A stretch of DNA of 64,000 nucleotides, taken from assembly GCF_016808095.1 (NCBI RefSeq), contig NC_068980.1:16185388-16249387 (forward strand), read 5' to 3'. This document shows, one piece after another, positions 43,263 through 55,210 of the stretch; positions within the stretch are counted from its first letter, which is position 1, and every line of letters begins with the position of its first letter. Below the pieces are notes generated by a model that worked only from the letters and a program-made list of their open reading frames with translations, made no database searches and was not told the DNA's origin. The position numbers and the translations under genes were made by a program. The DNA is from Vigna angularis. Lineage: Eukaryota; Streptophyta; Magnoliopsida; Fabales; Fabaceae.

Positions 43263-43687
43263 GTAAGTACAAGCATTTTACATTCTAGGGTTTTTGAAAA
43301 CATGGATTGATATAAACATGGTTGTCTAAGCACGACTCTTTAGGGATTTTGATTTTTATGCATGATTAGATGAATTAATTGTTGTTTGAACGAATTAAAA
43401 TGCTTGATTTGGGTCTAGAACTACGAAGATTGCATGTGGGTGAAGATTAGAACATGTTTGGGCATTTATAAAAAATCTGCAGAATCGCCGCTCAGCGGAA
43501 ATTTCCCCTGAGCGTGATTCCTTCAGAGTGGTTTTTAAGCTTATTTTGGCTGCTGGCATGATGTACAAATTGCGCTGAGGGGTTCTGTTTTCCCTCAACG
43601 GTGATAGGAATGGTTTTAGGGTGTTGTTTGTGGTTTGCTAATGCTTAATGATGTTTCTTGTGGTTTTGTGAATTGTGTTTGATGTAG
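43263..43687 (+). other. Predicted intron in the ORF2 leader, outer element
   Basis: GTAAGTA donor and TGATGTAG acceptor, with TTGCTAATGC branch-like text. Same position as in the inner element. It contains CCGCTCAGCGG at 43488. Confidence 0.6.
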
Positions 43688-43689
43688 GG

Positions 43690-44902
43690 ATGACCTCCTC
43701 ATCGGGTAAGAGAATCAAGACTTTGGGATCAGAGAGGAAGGATAAGGAACCAAACCGCTCTTACTCCAACAAGTTCCTTTCCCGCAAGCATGAGTGCCAC
43801 TTCAATGTTGTCCAAGATATGAGGCTATTAATGGAAAGGAAGGCTGGACTGATACATGATTTTGCTCCACAGTTTGGAGAGGAATTGGAGAATAGGAACT
43901 GGGGAAGCTAGCCACTTACCCTGCACCAGCTAACATAGTAGTGGTGAAAGAATTCTACACCAACGCAAGGAGGTTGGGTGATCATCCTACTGAGGATTAT
44001 TTGAACTATGTTAGAGGACACGTCATTCGGTATGATCCTGATTCCATTAATAGATTTTTAGATACTGAATGGGCTGGTGAGCAGTGTCAGTTTGGTCTAA
44101 ATATGGAAGAAGGAGTGGACTTTGGTGATGTGGAGAATGTGCTATGTGTGCCTGGAGGGCACTTTCCGAGAAACATGAATGGTGCAGTTGTGAACATCAG
44201 GAGAGCTGATCTGACTCCTCTAGCAAAGTATTGGATGACATTTTCTCATGCCAACATCCAGCCCTGCTCACATATCTCGATACTACTGTCAGTAGGGCGC
44301 TTCTTTTATAGTGCGTGCTCAGAGGGATAAGCATTAACATTGGCCAGGTCATAGCCAATGAGATACAGGTGTGTGCCAACACTATGAACAACAAAGCACC
44401 CTTGGGGCATCCCTCTTTGATTACACACCTATGTGAGCTAGTTGGGGTGAATATCTCTGCACCACCATTTGAGAAGCCTAGAAAAGCTATTGATGAGACC
44501 TATTACAGACAGTATTGTGGAGGTGATGAGGCAGTTCATCCAGTACCACCACGCCGTCCTCGTAGAGGGAGAGGACCACCACAGGGCCAGGCATCTACAG
44601 AGCCTCAGGAGGCAGAGCCATTTCAGATGAGGGACATGTATATGTCTCTTATAGATGCTAGGATGCAATCCATTCACAGAGGGTAGGTGGCCAGAACTGA
44701 GATGATTATTGGGATGTATGATACACCCCCTGCACATAGGTGGACATTAGATGAGTTTGATAATGTGGTGGCGTGGCCAGAGGAGCAAGCCCAAGGAAGT
44801 AGAGCTGGAGCAGTTGGAGCTTCAGCTATGGATGATGAGGATGCTTTTGAAGATGTTGAGGATGATGAAGAGGAGGAAGATTCAGATGACAACATGGGTT
44901 GA
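43690..44902 (+). pseudogene. ORF2 of the outer element, broken
   Basis: It begins MTSSSGKRIKTLGSERKDKE and is clearly homologous to 36305-37540 throughout: FLSRKHECHFNVVQDMRLLM, VKEFYTNARRLGDHPTEDYL, GHVIRYDPDSINRFLDTEWA, INIGQVIANEIQVCANTMNN and FQMRDMYMSLIDARMQSIHR, then the acidic tail. Two frameshifts (near 43905 and 44275) and one stop (TAG at 44684) disrupt it. Substitutions relative to the intact copy look mostly conservative (K/R, I/V), suggesting it evolved under constraint before decaying. Confidence 0.85.
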
Positions 44903-46153
44903 TGAGGAGTTGAGATAACATCTACTGATGGATGTTATCACCTCTAGAGAAGGATTTTTTATCTTTTGTTTTGTACTGTTGAACTTATTTGCTTCTGTTA
45001 TTAGAATAGGTTGTGATGTACTCAGTTTGAAACTTTATCAGCTATGATGGTTTTCTTGTGATTTATGCATGATGAGTATTGCTTGATGATGCTTGGATAT
45101 TGATTGATGTTGAGATTGTGCACTATATGCTGATATACAGGTGATTGTTCACGAGCTATGTGAACAAATGCATGATGTTGTGATTGTGATTATGATGCTA
45201 AACAGGATGTGTATATGGAATGCTGAATGAACCTATATGTGAGGTTTTGAACTCCAGAGTTTTTGTGAATGAGTGTTATTACTTTGAAAGCATGAATGAC
45301 TTTACCCAGGTTTTTATGGTTGAATCACTTGCTTGTATGTATCATATGATCAAGACCATTTGTTGGTAACCCTTTATTAGCCAAATGCATGATTTCAGCC
45401 CAATAAAAGAGAGCACAATGTGTTCTATCCTTTGAAACCTTAGCTTTAAACATGACAGAAAACCCTTTTTGAAAAGCTTTACCTTGAGTTGAGTTGAAGA
45501 TATCTTGTGGTATTGATAAATGTTCAAGTTTGGGGTTATTGGGAGGTTTAAAAAGGGAATATGAAAAACATTGAGCTAAGCATGTGAAAAGTAAAATAAA
45601 AAGGAAAAGAAAAGAAAGAAAAAGAAAGGCTTAATGCAAAAGAAAGTTGGGAAGAAGGAAGAATGGTTGTGTTTAGATGATTCACTTAACTCAGGGATTT
45701 TTTGATCCAGAAAAACCAATTTTCTTGTTAGCCCAGCCACATTATAAGCCATAGAAAAGTCCTTGTGATGATACTTGCTTGTGAATGTGTTTGATTGTCG
45801 TTATATGAAAGGCAAAGTTAATTCATGTGACATTGTGATAATAGAGTGAAGAAGTAACCTCTTATACACTTGTGTGTTTGAATGAAATACATTATCTAGT
45901 GAGGAAAGATTCCATGAGCACATGATTACATCTATGCTTAGTTAATTGATCATTCATGAGAATAACATTTGTTGGATACTATGTGATTATGTGAACATCA
46001 AAGCAATTGTGCATCTTGACTGAATTTTTTGGTGATGAGTTGATTTGAGTAATTACTTGTCTTGAAAAAAAGAGTTTTGAATGTGGTGAACCATTGTATG
46101 GATTGGTGGAAGACTAAGTTACATCTTGTTTGCTTGAGGACAAGCAAAGTTCT
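44903..46153 (+). other. 3' non-coding region of the outer element
   Basis: Parallel to 37541-38798, with CAAGTTTGGGGTTA near 45525 and a purine-rich stretch at 45580-45640. The small frame seen in the sisters is disrupted here by indels. Confidence 0.6.
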
Positions 46154-46166
46154 AAGTTTGGGGTTG
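46154..46166 (+). other. Polypurine tract, outer element
   Basis: AAGTTTGGGGTTG directly before the LTR. Confidence 0.8.
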
Positions 46167-46618
46167 TGATAACAGTTGAAAAACTGTTATTTTTATACTT
46201 AATTCTGACCTTAAAGACAACCTTTATGACTTAGAAATTAGCTTGAAATCATGTTTTTTGCTTATGTTGTGGAAATAAGAGAATTTGATAGGTTTTATGC
46301 TTGATTTTCGTTGTTTTGTTAGGTTTTAAGATGAATTGAATGAAAGAAGTGAAGTAGCCAGGAGTTGGACTCAGAACAGGAAGAAAAGTGCACAAAAGAA
46401 GTGTCGTAGTTACCGCTCAGCGCCACTTTTACCGCTAAGCGGTACTCTGAAGTCTCGTAATCACAGTTGAGGGGCAAAACTATAGTTTAGCATCAAAATA
46501 GAAGAACCGCACTTACCGCTGAGCGCTAATTACCGCTGAGCGCTCATTACCGTTGAGCGCTCATTACCGCTGAGTGCCATTTAGTTTGGACCTAGGCCTA
46601 TTTTCTGTAATTTTGTTC
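46167..46618 (+). repeat. 3' LTR of the outer element, truncated
   Basis: It starts TGATAACAGTTG with the perfect hairpin and carries CCGCTCAGCGCC, CCGCTAAGCGG and several CCGCTGAGCGC copies (46412-46580). It stops at about 46618 before the TATA-like box, replaced by AT-rich DNA. Confidence 0.85.
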
Positions 46619-49600
46619 ATTATGAAGTATTAATTATTTTAATTTTTAAAATTTTATTAATAATTAGTAATTAACAATAAGTATTGTTTATCATGTTATA
46701 ATTTATTTATTTATTTAGTATTTACAAATTTACTAACAAAAAAATTTATTAATAATTTTATTATTAAATAGTTATTTAAAAGTAATATTTTTATTTAATT
46801 TAATATTTAAGTAATCAAATAACTTTACTTTAACTGTTAATAACCGTCCATTAATTAATTAATGATTAAAATAATTAATAATTTTTATTAATATTAATCT
46901 TAAAAAAATACTTTTAAGTATAACTCAATTCTATAAAATTAATTTATTTGTGTGAAATTTATACTAATTTATATTTGTGTAAATTCTTTTTATATAGTAG
47001 TTGACATAAAAATTTTAACCATTAATTTTATTTATTATTTATTCAAATAATAAAAACTTAATAGTTTTATGTTTACAATTTCCAGTACAATAATTTTTTA
47101 AAATATTTATTTAATAATTATAATTATAATTTAAATAATTACCATTAATATACTTTAATTTTTAAAGAATACATTTAGAAAAAGAAAAGAAAAAGGACAG
47201 TGTGAACCATAAACGTGACTAGATTGGAAATTGTGGGGGAAGTAGTCACAATAGGAAATTTTTCTTCTTTTTCTTTTGTTTGTTAGAAAAGAATTTCTTG
47301 ATTAATTGGGGTAGTTTAGTCTCTGCCATAGTGATTAAAAGTTTTGAATGGTGGTTTAATAAAGTGTGAAAAAGGAAGAAGACAATCCTAATTCCATCTA
47401 AGTAAATATGTTTCTCTTTTGTAATGAAACTCATACTCAAAAAGTATCAGTTAAAATCATAACCATTTAGAAAATAATTATGGCCAAAAGAAGAATAAAT
47501 ATGATGATATCAATAATTACAGAATTGTAATAGATATTCTATGAATACTAAATGGATGTTTTGAAGAATTATGAAAAGAACCATAAGGGAATTATTCCAT
47601 TTCCATATAAGAAGAAAGAATGATGGTAATAGGTCTTACTTGAAACACGTTCCACTCCATCTATTTCATATTATATTATATTTAATTGGGTTAAATAGGA
47701 TCTTATTTTTTAAATTTGAATGATTTATTTTTATTTAAAATTTGGATAAGTTTTGATTTTAAAAGTAAATAGATATAATCTAGTTAACTTAAAAATCTTA
47801 ATTTCTTTAAAAATTAAATGATATTTTAAATTAACATTTGAGTTAACATAAATCTATAAATATATCAAATGTTAATCTAAAACATCATTTAATACATAAT
47901 TATCACAATTAAATTAAAAAAATTACGTTTATTTATTTTTAAAATTGAAGAATCAAATCATATTCAGTTTTATGATAAGATCAAATTCTAATTTAAAAAC
48001 ATATTTGATAGTTCTTAATTTAACCACAATTTAAGGTAACACGTAACATCGTTATGAACACAATTACAGAAAGGAGATCCAAAGCATGTAAAAATAATAA
48101 TGTAGTTGAGAATAAAAACAATGACTGAACACAATACAGGACAGGACAACAGGGACCTTCCCTGAAGAAAACTAATGAACCCCATTAGTTGCCACTCCAA
48201 GAATCCTATGTGGCCCTTATTTTAGCAGACATTAAAGTTCTTCCACCTCTTCCCAATTATAATTGCCATGTGCCTATACCCCCCAACAACATCTACAACT
48301 CCTCAACATTTTCTACCATAAATCCAACATCATTCTCATAGCTTTATGCCTAGATGGACTTTGTGTTAGTGTTTTATAAGGATTTAACATGTCTAAAGCA
48401 AACCACATTATTTTCTAGTGCATCCCTTCATTAGGAAATGCTCCAAACTTTCACATGAATGCTGTATTAGTTGTACAATATAGTGTTTAGGCCATGAATC
48501 GTGATCCATATTTTGAGTTCATTCTTTATCTAAGGACAAGGTACCTAAACAAAAGCATGTCACTCAGTTGCCTCTCTTTTTTCTCTATGACAAAGAACAA
48601 GACATGAAAGCCTAAAGATAGGTATGTCTAGTCTATACCTATACCGATGGATCCGTGTAATAATGTTCCTGAAACCCATGATTACAGTGTCCCAAAAATT
48701 TCCTTCAATTATATAAACCGTACTGGTATAATTCGAGGATACTTCAGACAACATTCCAAGTTCCAGCACCATTTCTTGCAAGCTACTTCACATGCCATTT
48801 TATCCTCTTGGAAATTACCAACTTCAACTTCAAAAGTTTTAATGTCATCGGTGGTTTGGTTTCTAATCTTCCGTGGACCAGCAGGCTCGGTGGCTTTGTT
48901 TATTTATGCATCTATCCCCCCAAGACTAACCCACTGCATGTTTTGAGGTTCATGGTGAGGTACTATGTTGAAGATTGTGATTGTGTTGGTTTGGTATGGT
49001 TTGAATGAAGTTGAAGTTGAAGATGAAGATAGGAGAATCAAACATGTGTGTGTTGAGGGATAAGGATAGAGAAGGATAAGAAATGGTGCTCCTTTAGACA
49101 GATATAGAAAAGCTAAAGAAAAGGATTTTACAGTGGCAAAGTCGACCTAAAGGTTTATGATTTCTCTTCCACTACACCACATGGACTATCACGTGTCATT
49201 GTTGCTCCATGACAAAATCTCCTTATCCATTCCAATTGTTTAGACTTTGATGATCATTAAGGAGTGAAAGAGAGTTATTACAGACACTGAATTTTGGGGC
49301 GAAGGGAAAGAAAGAGAAAGAAATAAACCCTGCATCAGTACTTTGCATCTGCATTGTGGCGAGTGAGAACAAAAGCTAAAAACCATAATAATATCAGCAT
49401 TTAACAGCTCTGACTGAAACACAATGAGGGACAAAAATTGAACAGCAAAAGAAGGACGAAATTGCATCACCACCACCACCTCTCCCTTTTCCCAAAGCCC
49501 AAAATTTCCTCTTTCTCATGTGATGTGCTTGCTGGATCTGACACCCATCATTGTTGCCTCTGCAGTGTAATCCTCAAATGCTCTTAACTCACCCTATCTT

Positions 49601-50365
49601 TCAAACTTAGGTTTCAAACTCCTACACATTCTAAATTTCCAAACTCTCCAATTCATTTCACTCACGTGCTGCTGCATAGCTTGCAGGGATAATCAAACCC
49701 TAATTTATTTCATATAATCTTTCGATAAAGATATACAAAGACTCTGGCAAACACTATTTTGATTTACTTCTAATACAACAAGACAAGAGATCCCACTCAA
49801 AGTATATAAATGATTACATTCCTCATCTTGTATATAAATCATTTAGATAGATTCTCTTGATTTATATGTAAAGTTGACCTTTTACATTTTACTCTTAGAA
49901 TATTAATCTCGCTTTTATATATTCTTTGTCATTGTATCCGTGCCTTCAATTTCCCTTCTTTTCTCTATTCATATGCTTCATTTCTCCAACATCTAAAACA
50001 AACACTTTTTCTTAATTTTATAGATTTCATTTGTTTGTTTGGCTGTCTTCAAATTACTCCAGTTTTTAACTTTGGAAAATCCAAATGAATAAGACAGGGC
50101 AAGAGTCAGCTTCTCAATCTGCCTAGGCTTTGGTTTAAACAAAAGTTTTCGCTTTGTTCTGTCCTATATTTGGATGATGCTTCTGAGTGAAACAACGGAT
50201 AAAATCGTTTCATCCACTGATTTAGTTTCTACTATTGCTATCTAATTACATGTTCTTAGTTTTAATTTTTATGCCTTACGTTCTTAATTTTATTTATATG
50301 CTTGTAATATTTGTTCTTTTACACATAGGAACTACATTATAAAAGATGTGTTATATCATATATTT
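46619..50365. other. AT-rich, low-copy-looking region without a recognised gene
   Basis: 46620-48000 is extremely AT-rich with no coding signal. 48560-49010 is more balanced and has overlapping open stretches on both strands, but none resembles a known family. 49200-49700 is C/T-rich with 'caccaccaccacctctccct'. No tRNA, rRNA or transposon ends seen. This could be an intergenic region or the edge of a gene outside my recognition. Confidence 0.45.
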
Positions 50366-50795
50366 TAGGCTTAATAGCTTACTTCGTTCCATGTTAAGGG
50401 GTGAATTTCTGTTTAGTACCCGGTTTTAAAAATGAAGACATTGGGTTCTTATGTTATGAAAAATGTATGAATAAGGTTCTGTCCGTTAAATTAATAGCAA
50501 ACGACGTTAACTCCAACTTTTTCTCTCTCTTGATCAACTTTTTGATCAGCTTTTTGTCTCTCCTTCCACGCGCCTTCACTTCCACACTTGCTCCTCTCTC
50601 TCATCCTTTCAACTTCAATCACTCTGCCACCCCTTTCAAACCCTCCCTCCTCCGCATACCCAATTCTCGCCTCTTTTTCCTCTCTGACAGCGGCTCAGGC
50701 GGAAACGACACTCGTGACGGCGGTTGCGGCTCCAACAGTCCGAATTCCGGTGGCTCTGGCTATGAATGTTTGTGTGTATAAGAGTTGAGTAATGC
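50366..50795 (+). pseudogene. MULE-like end with a captured Ser/Gly-rich N-terminal fragment
   Basis: 'ggcttaatagcttacttcgt' at 50369 and 'gtgaatttctgtttagtacc' are shared with 56375-56440, so this is a repeated transposon terminus. Downstream an open frame reads LPRAFTSTLAPLSHPFNF, SLLRIPNSRLFFLSDSGSG and GGNDTRDGGCGSNSPNSGGS, like a plastid transit peptide running into a Gly-rich linker. The source gene is unknown. No opposite terminus was found, so the element is truncated. Confidence 0.45.
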
Positions 50796-51111
50796 ATTCT
50801 CTTTCTTCTTCCTATTCACTCATTTCTAATTCAATCTTTTCTTTCAACAAGGAACCCACCACTGTACCTACTAATACCCAATATAATCTGCCAAGGAGAT
50901 AGAATCCTAACTCTTAAACTTGTGAACCTGTACTCCTATTTTTAAAAGGACACATCACTTCATTAACCATACTCCTCGTGGGGACTCATTCTAAATATCT
51001 CTATACAAATTCTTATTATTTCCTAAAGAACCACTTCATAAACCGAAAAGAGAATAAAACATTGCCTTTGCATAAAAGATTTGTGCGCCACTGCTAAAAG
51101 GATTTTAAGAA

Positions 51112-51819
51112 TACATGAGAGTTTAGAAGTTACATCTCCCCCAACAACAAATAAGGTTTAGTTCCCCATTAACATGGAGAAACTAGATGAACAATGGAAT
51201 GAAAGAACGGAAGATATAGAAAAACCCTAGAAAGAAAAGAAGAGAGCTGTCACATCCCCAAATCTACCCCCAAGGGGTGAAAAATGTGTTTCTGTGCTCA
51301 AGCCATCAAAACATACAATCCCTAGGACGTCCAAGTCCTTAAATAGAACATAAAAATAACAGAAAACAGGTCCAAGCCCACTTCGCTAGCGCTCAACGCC
51401 TTAAGTAGGGCGCCCAGGTGTGGTACGGGTCAAAACTGGCACTCGAGCACCCTGACTTGGGCGCTCAAGCGCCCTGGATACAAAGCTGGCGCTCAGGCGC
51501 CCTGCACTACACAAACTGGCGCTCAGGCGCCCAGAATGGGGTGCCTAGGCGCCCTGCTTGACCTCTTGTGCTCCTTTTTTGATGTTTTAACTTTCCCTCT
51601 TGAATTCCAATCTCTTGATACTTTTGCTCTTCTTTTAAATCATTCCGATAACCTACAAAATCAAGGGAATTTAGTGATAAAATCATTAAGTGTACCCTCT
51701 ACTCACTAATTCACAAAACTAAACTAAAAACATGAGTTCAAGTAAGCTTATAACTCCAAAAAGAGGTTGATTTAATATCAAAATTGAATCACAGATAACG
51801 GTATATTTAATCGTTATCA
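51112..51819 (-). repeat. 3' LTR of a minus-strand Athila-like element (GGCGCC subfamily), truncated
   Basis: On the minus strand it starts TGATAACGATTAAATATACC at 51819. It has a GGCGCTCAGGCGCCC palindrome array (51390-51560), TATTTAAGG, 'ctagggattgtatgttttga' and then 'catgttaatggggaac'. It stops near 51112, lacking U5. The polypurine tract lies next to it on the right. Confidence 0.75.
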
Positions 51820-51832
51820 CAACCCCAAACTT
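51820..51832 (-). other. Polypurine tract (minus strand)
   Basis: CAACCCCAAACTT on the plus strand, abutting the LTR start at 51819. Confidence 0.75.
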
Positions 51833-52512
51833 GAAACTTTGCGTGTCCTCAAGCAAAATGTAACTTGGCTTAAACAAAATAATCATACTACAATGGTCAA
51901 GCATATAACAAAGCATTTTCTTTTTAGACAAGTAAATCACTCATGAATGCTCATCATAGAAAGATTAGTCAAGATATAATGATGCTTTAGCCAATCAAGC
52001 TTCAACTATGGTGCTCACATAATCAAGACATACACCACAGATGCAAACCTCATGATTAATCAACAACCAAGCAAGAATGTTACCCTATATGCATGGAACT
52101 ATTCCTCACCAAAGATAGTGTTTCACTCAAGCACTCAAAAGTGTTTCACTCAAACTCAAAGGTATATAGTGAGGTGACACTCGTACACTTTACCATCACA
52201 ATGCCACATGAATTAACTTTGTCTTTCATTTAACCACATATCAAACACGCTCACAAGCAAGTTATCATCACAAGGACTTTTCAAAGCTTGTATTGAGGCC
52301 GGGCTAAGAAGAAAATTAGCTTTTCTAGACAACAAAATCCTTGAGTTAAGAGAGTGCATAATTCATCTATTCACATTAACAATAATCTCTCTTTCTTCTT
52401 TTATGTGAGAAACCATTATTCAACTCATTCCCAACTTTCCTTTCATTGAGCTTAACCTTTTCTTTTCTTTCTTTGCTTCTCATCACAAACAACAGTTTAT
52501 CACATCATACAC
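51833..52512 (-). other. 3' non-coding region of the same minus-strand element
   Basis: Matches 38180-38798 in reverse ('cctcaagcaaaatgtaactt', 'acaaggacttttcaaagctt'). It ends abruptly at an LTR fragment, so the whole coding interior is deleted. Confidence 0.65.
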
Positions 52513-52819
52513 AAACTGGCGCTCATGCGCCCATAATGGGGCGCCCAGGCGCCCTGCGTGATCTCCTGTGCTCCTTTTTTTATGTTTTAACTGTCCCTCT
52601 TGAATTCCAACCTCTTGATACTTTTGCTCTTCTTTTAAATCATTCCAATAACCTACAAAATCAAGGGAATTTAGTGATAAAATCATTAAGTATACCCTCT
52701 ACTCACTTATTCACAAAACTAAACTAAAAACATGAGTTCAAGCAAGCTTCTAATTCTCAAAAAAGGTTGATTTAATATCAAAATTGAATCACAGATAACG
52801 GCATATTTAAACGTTATCA
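52513..52819 (-). repeat. 5' LTR fragment of the same element
   Basis: Nearly identical to 51513-51819 at an offset of exactly 1000 bp, starting TGATAACGTTTAAATATGCC at 52819. A deletion joined the U3 of the 5' LTR to the 3' non-coding region and removed the rest. Confidence 0.8.
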
Positions 52820-53689
52820 ATCAACAATCTTAACAATCTCCCCCTTTTTTGATGATGCACAACTCAATACAGATTATCAATCAATTACCAATCAACATAA
52901 TCCTCCCCCTTTGGGAATTAGCAAAAAAGGTAAGCACAATGGTATTGATATACAGATAATCAAGCATACAGAGATGCATCATGTCAAAGATATTCACATG
53001 ATTTTATATATACTCTCCCTCTTAAATGTAGGCATGTGAAGCATCTCAATGTATATGCAATACTCCCCTGTCATTATGCATGTTTTAATCTCAAAACACA
53101 GATGCACAATACAGTATTTACAGTATATATCAGAGCATATATCAACATATGTCAAAATTGTATCAGATTAGAAACAGTACAAAAATATCAATGCAACAAT
53201 GATACAATATCATTCATCAAAAGAAATATAATCTCTTAATCATCTCAAGTCAACTCTAGCAAAGAGATATATTGAAAGTAAACTAGTGCTCCCCCTATCA
53301 ACAAGCTCAACACGGAAAACTAAGTTAATAGTATAAAATAGTGATTCATCAACCAGATTGGACCAAATAAATTTTTTGCATAAATGAATAAAATTCTAAC
53401 TTTAGCTGCACAAATAAACATCAGAACATCTAAAATAATTTTTGCAACTAAGAATCACATTTTAAGCATCTTTAATTCTCATACCCAATAAATTCAATCG
53501 TCACAAATTCACTTTAAATCAATCACTTAAGCACAAGAATCTCATAAAAAAATTGAATTTTAAAACATAAATGTGAGCATAAAGATGCACTCATTAGCTA
53601 GTCTCAAAGCTTATAATGTTTAAAGCTCTTCACTTTAAGACAAATAACTCCATAAGTTCTCATATTTCATTGTATTGTATTTATCCACT
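52820..53689 (-). mobile_element. Copia-like (SIRE-type) 3' end, minus strand
   Basis: On the minus strand AAAAAAGGGGGAG (52839-52851) precedes ATTGTTAAGATTGTTGA, the usual polypurine tract and LTR start of SIRE-like copia elements. A second tract, GATAGGGGGAGCACTAGTTT, lies at 53284-53303. The LTR is interrupted after about 16 bases by the Athila-like element ending at 52819. No pol sequence is recognisable in the remaining interior. Confidence 0.5.
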
Positions 53690-54165
53690 CATTGAGAGTT
53701 ATTTGAATTTGTGCTTATAATCAAAACACTTCTATTGTTTAACTCAATTGAGTTAAGAATTCTAGACAGTTGTCTAGGGAAACTAAAAGTGGTTGATAAT
53801 ACTTGTATACCAGGAGTGGTTAAACTCGAACTAGTTAGGTTGACTAGGGGAACCATGAGTGGTTGATAGTACTCGGTGTCTACCAAGAGTGGTTTGTACT
53901 CGTTCGTAATCTTTGAAAAAGATTAGTGGAACCCTTTAAGAGGTCTTAAGGGAGACTGGACGTAGCTTAGGTTTGAGTGAACCAATATAAAAATACTTGT
54001 GTTATTGCCTCCCTTGTTTAAAATATTTTTCCTAAAATGCTTTATTAAAAACATACATGTCTAACAACTATTGCAGACTGTATAACTCCTACGGTAGTTA
54101 TTAAGTGTTGATTTGCAAGAGAATTTAAAACATTTCACTTAACTTTCCGCACCATATTATATTAA
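53690..54165 (+). repeat. Copia-like LTR R-U5 fragment
   Basis: 'tggttgatagtactcggtgt', 'gtttgtactcgttcgtaatc', 'gagactggacgtagctt' and 'gtgagtgaaccaatataaa'-type text follow the end of SIRE-like LTRs as I remember them. No PBS was found behind it. Confidence 0.45.
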
Positions 54166-55210
54166 TGAATTGTGTTTAATTATTCATTATTGTCTCATTT
54201 TCACTATTTGGGCTCAATTGGACTAATAATTCTTATTTTAATTAATTTGAATTATTTGGTCTTAATTATTTCAATTATTAATTGCAGGAAAATTTAGGAA
54301 TCATATTTTGGGACAAGAAGAGCCTGGCCACGTCAACATTATAGTTTAATTTCATTTTGAATTCGTTTATAATGTAATTGGGTCAAACTTTATGATTTTG
54401 AATCCATTTTTTGTCATCATTAAGGAGAAGCCATTTAGAGGTCATTTTCGTCTTTTGGGGTTTTTAAATACCTAAATCAGATTTAGGTCACTTCTTCCTC
54501 CCTTATCTTGGCATTTTCTCTTCTTAGGTTAGGAGCTTTGGTGCGTTTTCCACCCCCCTCGCCTTTGGGGCTTAGGTTTTGTTCTCTTTTCCTTTCAATT
54601 AATGAATGAATCTCATTTTTAATTTCAATTGCAATTGTGTTTCCGTTCTTGCTTCATTTTCGCATTCCCATTTCTTTTCAAGCTTTCGTTTACGTTTTAC
54701 GTTTTAAATTTGTTATCCAATTTAGATTTGCGTTTTGATTTTCGTTTGTTGTTGTTGTTACGTTTTATGTTAATTCCATTTCGTTTGTTGTTTTAACTTT
54801 GTTTCAATGGTAGGTTAAGTGTGCTTGGTTGGACATTAGTGAAATTGCATTGTTTCCATGAGATTTCTGAGCTGGAAGTGTGTTTTTGCTGCTCTGACTT
54901 GGTTAATCTTGAATTTGTTTTACGCTTGTAATTGGATATAGGCTTAGTTGCCTAATTGGTGTCTAATCTTCGCTTATTTGATGAAACGGTATGGTGCAGA
55001 ATTGGTTGAATATTAGCATTGCGCTTGCTTAATTCGCTTTTATGATAACATGGTTAGGCTTCGCTTAGTTGGTTAATTCATGTTCGAGTAGGGGTTAGAG
55101 TAGTGTGTAATTGTTGTTAATCTGTGATTGGAAGCATTATAATTGAGTTAGTGACCAATCGTTTTCAATTAGTGTTCAATTTGTGCTTTAATTTGTTTGA
55201 TTTCACTACA
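54166..55210 (+). repeat. Gypsy LTR, 5' part (interrupted)
   Basis: A U3 with 'aggaaaatttaggaatcata', a TATA-like TTTTTAAATACC (about 54460), 'ccacccccctcgcctttggg' and a T-rich U5-like stretch. Its likely end is at 57410-57865, which has the family's terminal text. The ends were not proven. Confidence 0.5.

Larger units (their letters stand above)
26687..46618 (+). mobile_element. Outer Athila-like LTR retrotransposon (plus strand), truncated, with nested insertions
   Basis: Order: 3' part of the 5' LTR (26687-26952), PBS, decayed gag, protease frame, remnant of the polyprotein end, [minus-strand insertion 30129-42748 flanked by a 55-bp duplication], ORF2 leader with intron, broken ORF2, 3' non-coding region, polypurine tract, and 3' LTR cut off at about 46618. 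No reverse transcriptase, RNase H or integrase core is present between protease and ORF2. Grouping of the left and right parts is inferred from matching order, orientation and the duplicated 55 bp. It cannot be confirmed from the LTRs, because the surviving parts do not overlap. Confidence 0.7.

Noticed and set aside
48560..49010. Overlapping open frames on both strands
   Set aside because: No family motif, no splice or promoter context, and both strands are open equally, so I do not call a gene.
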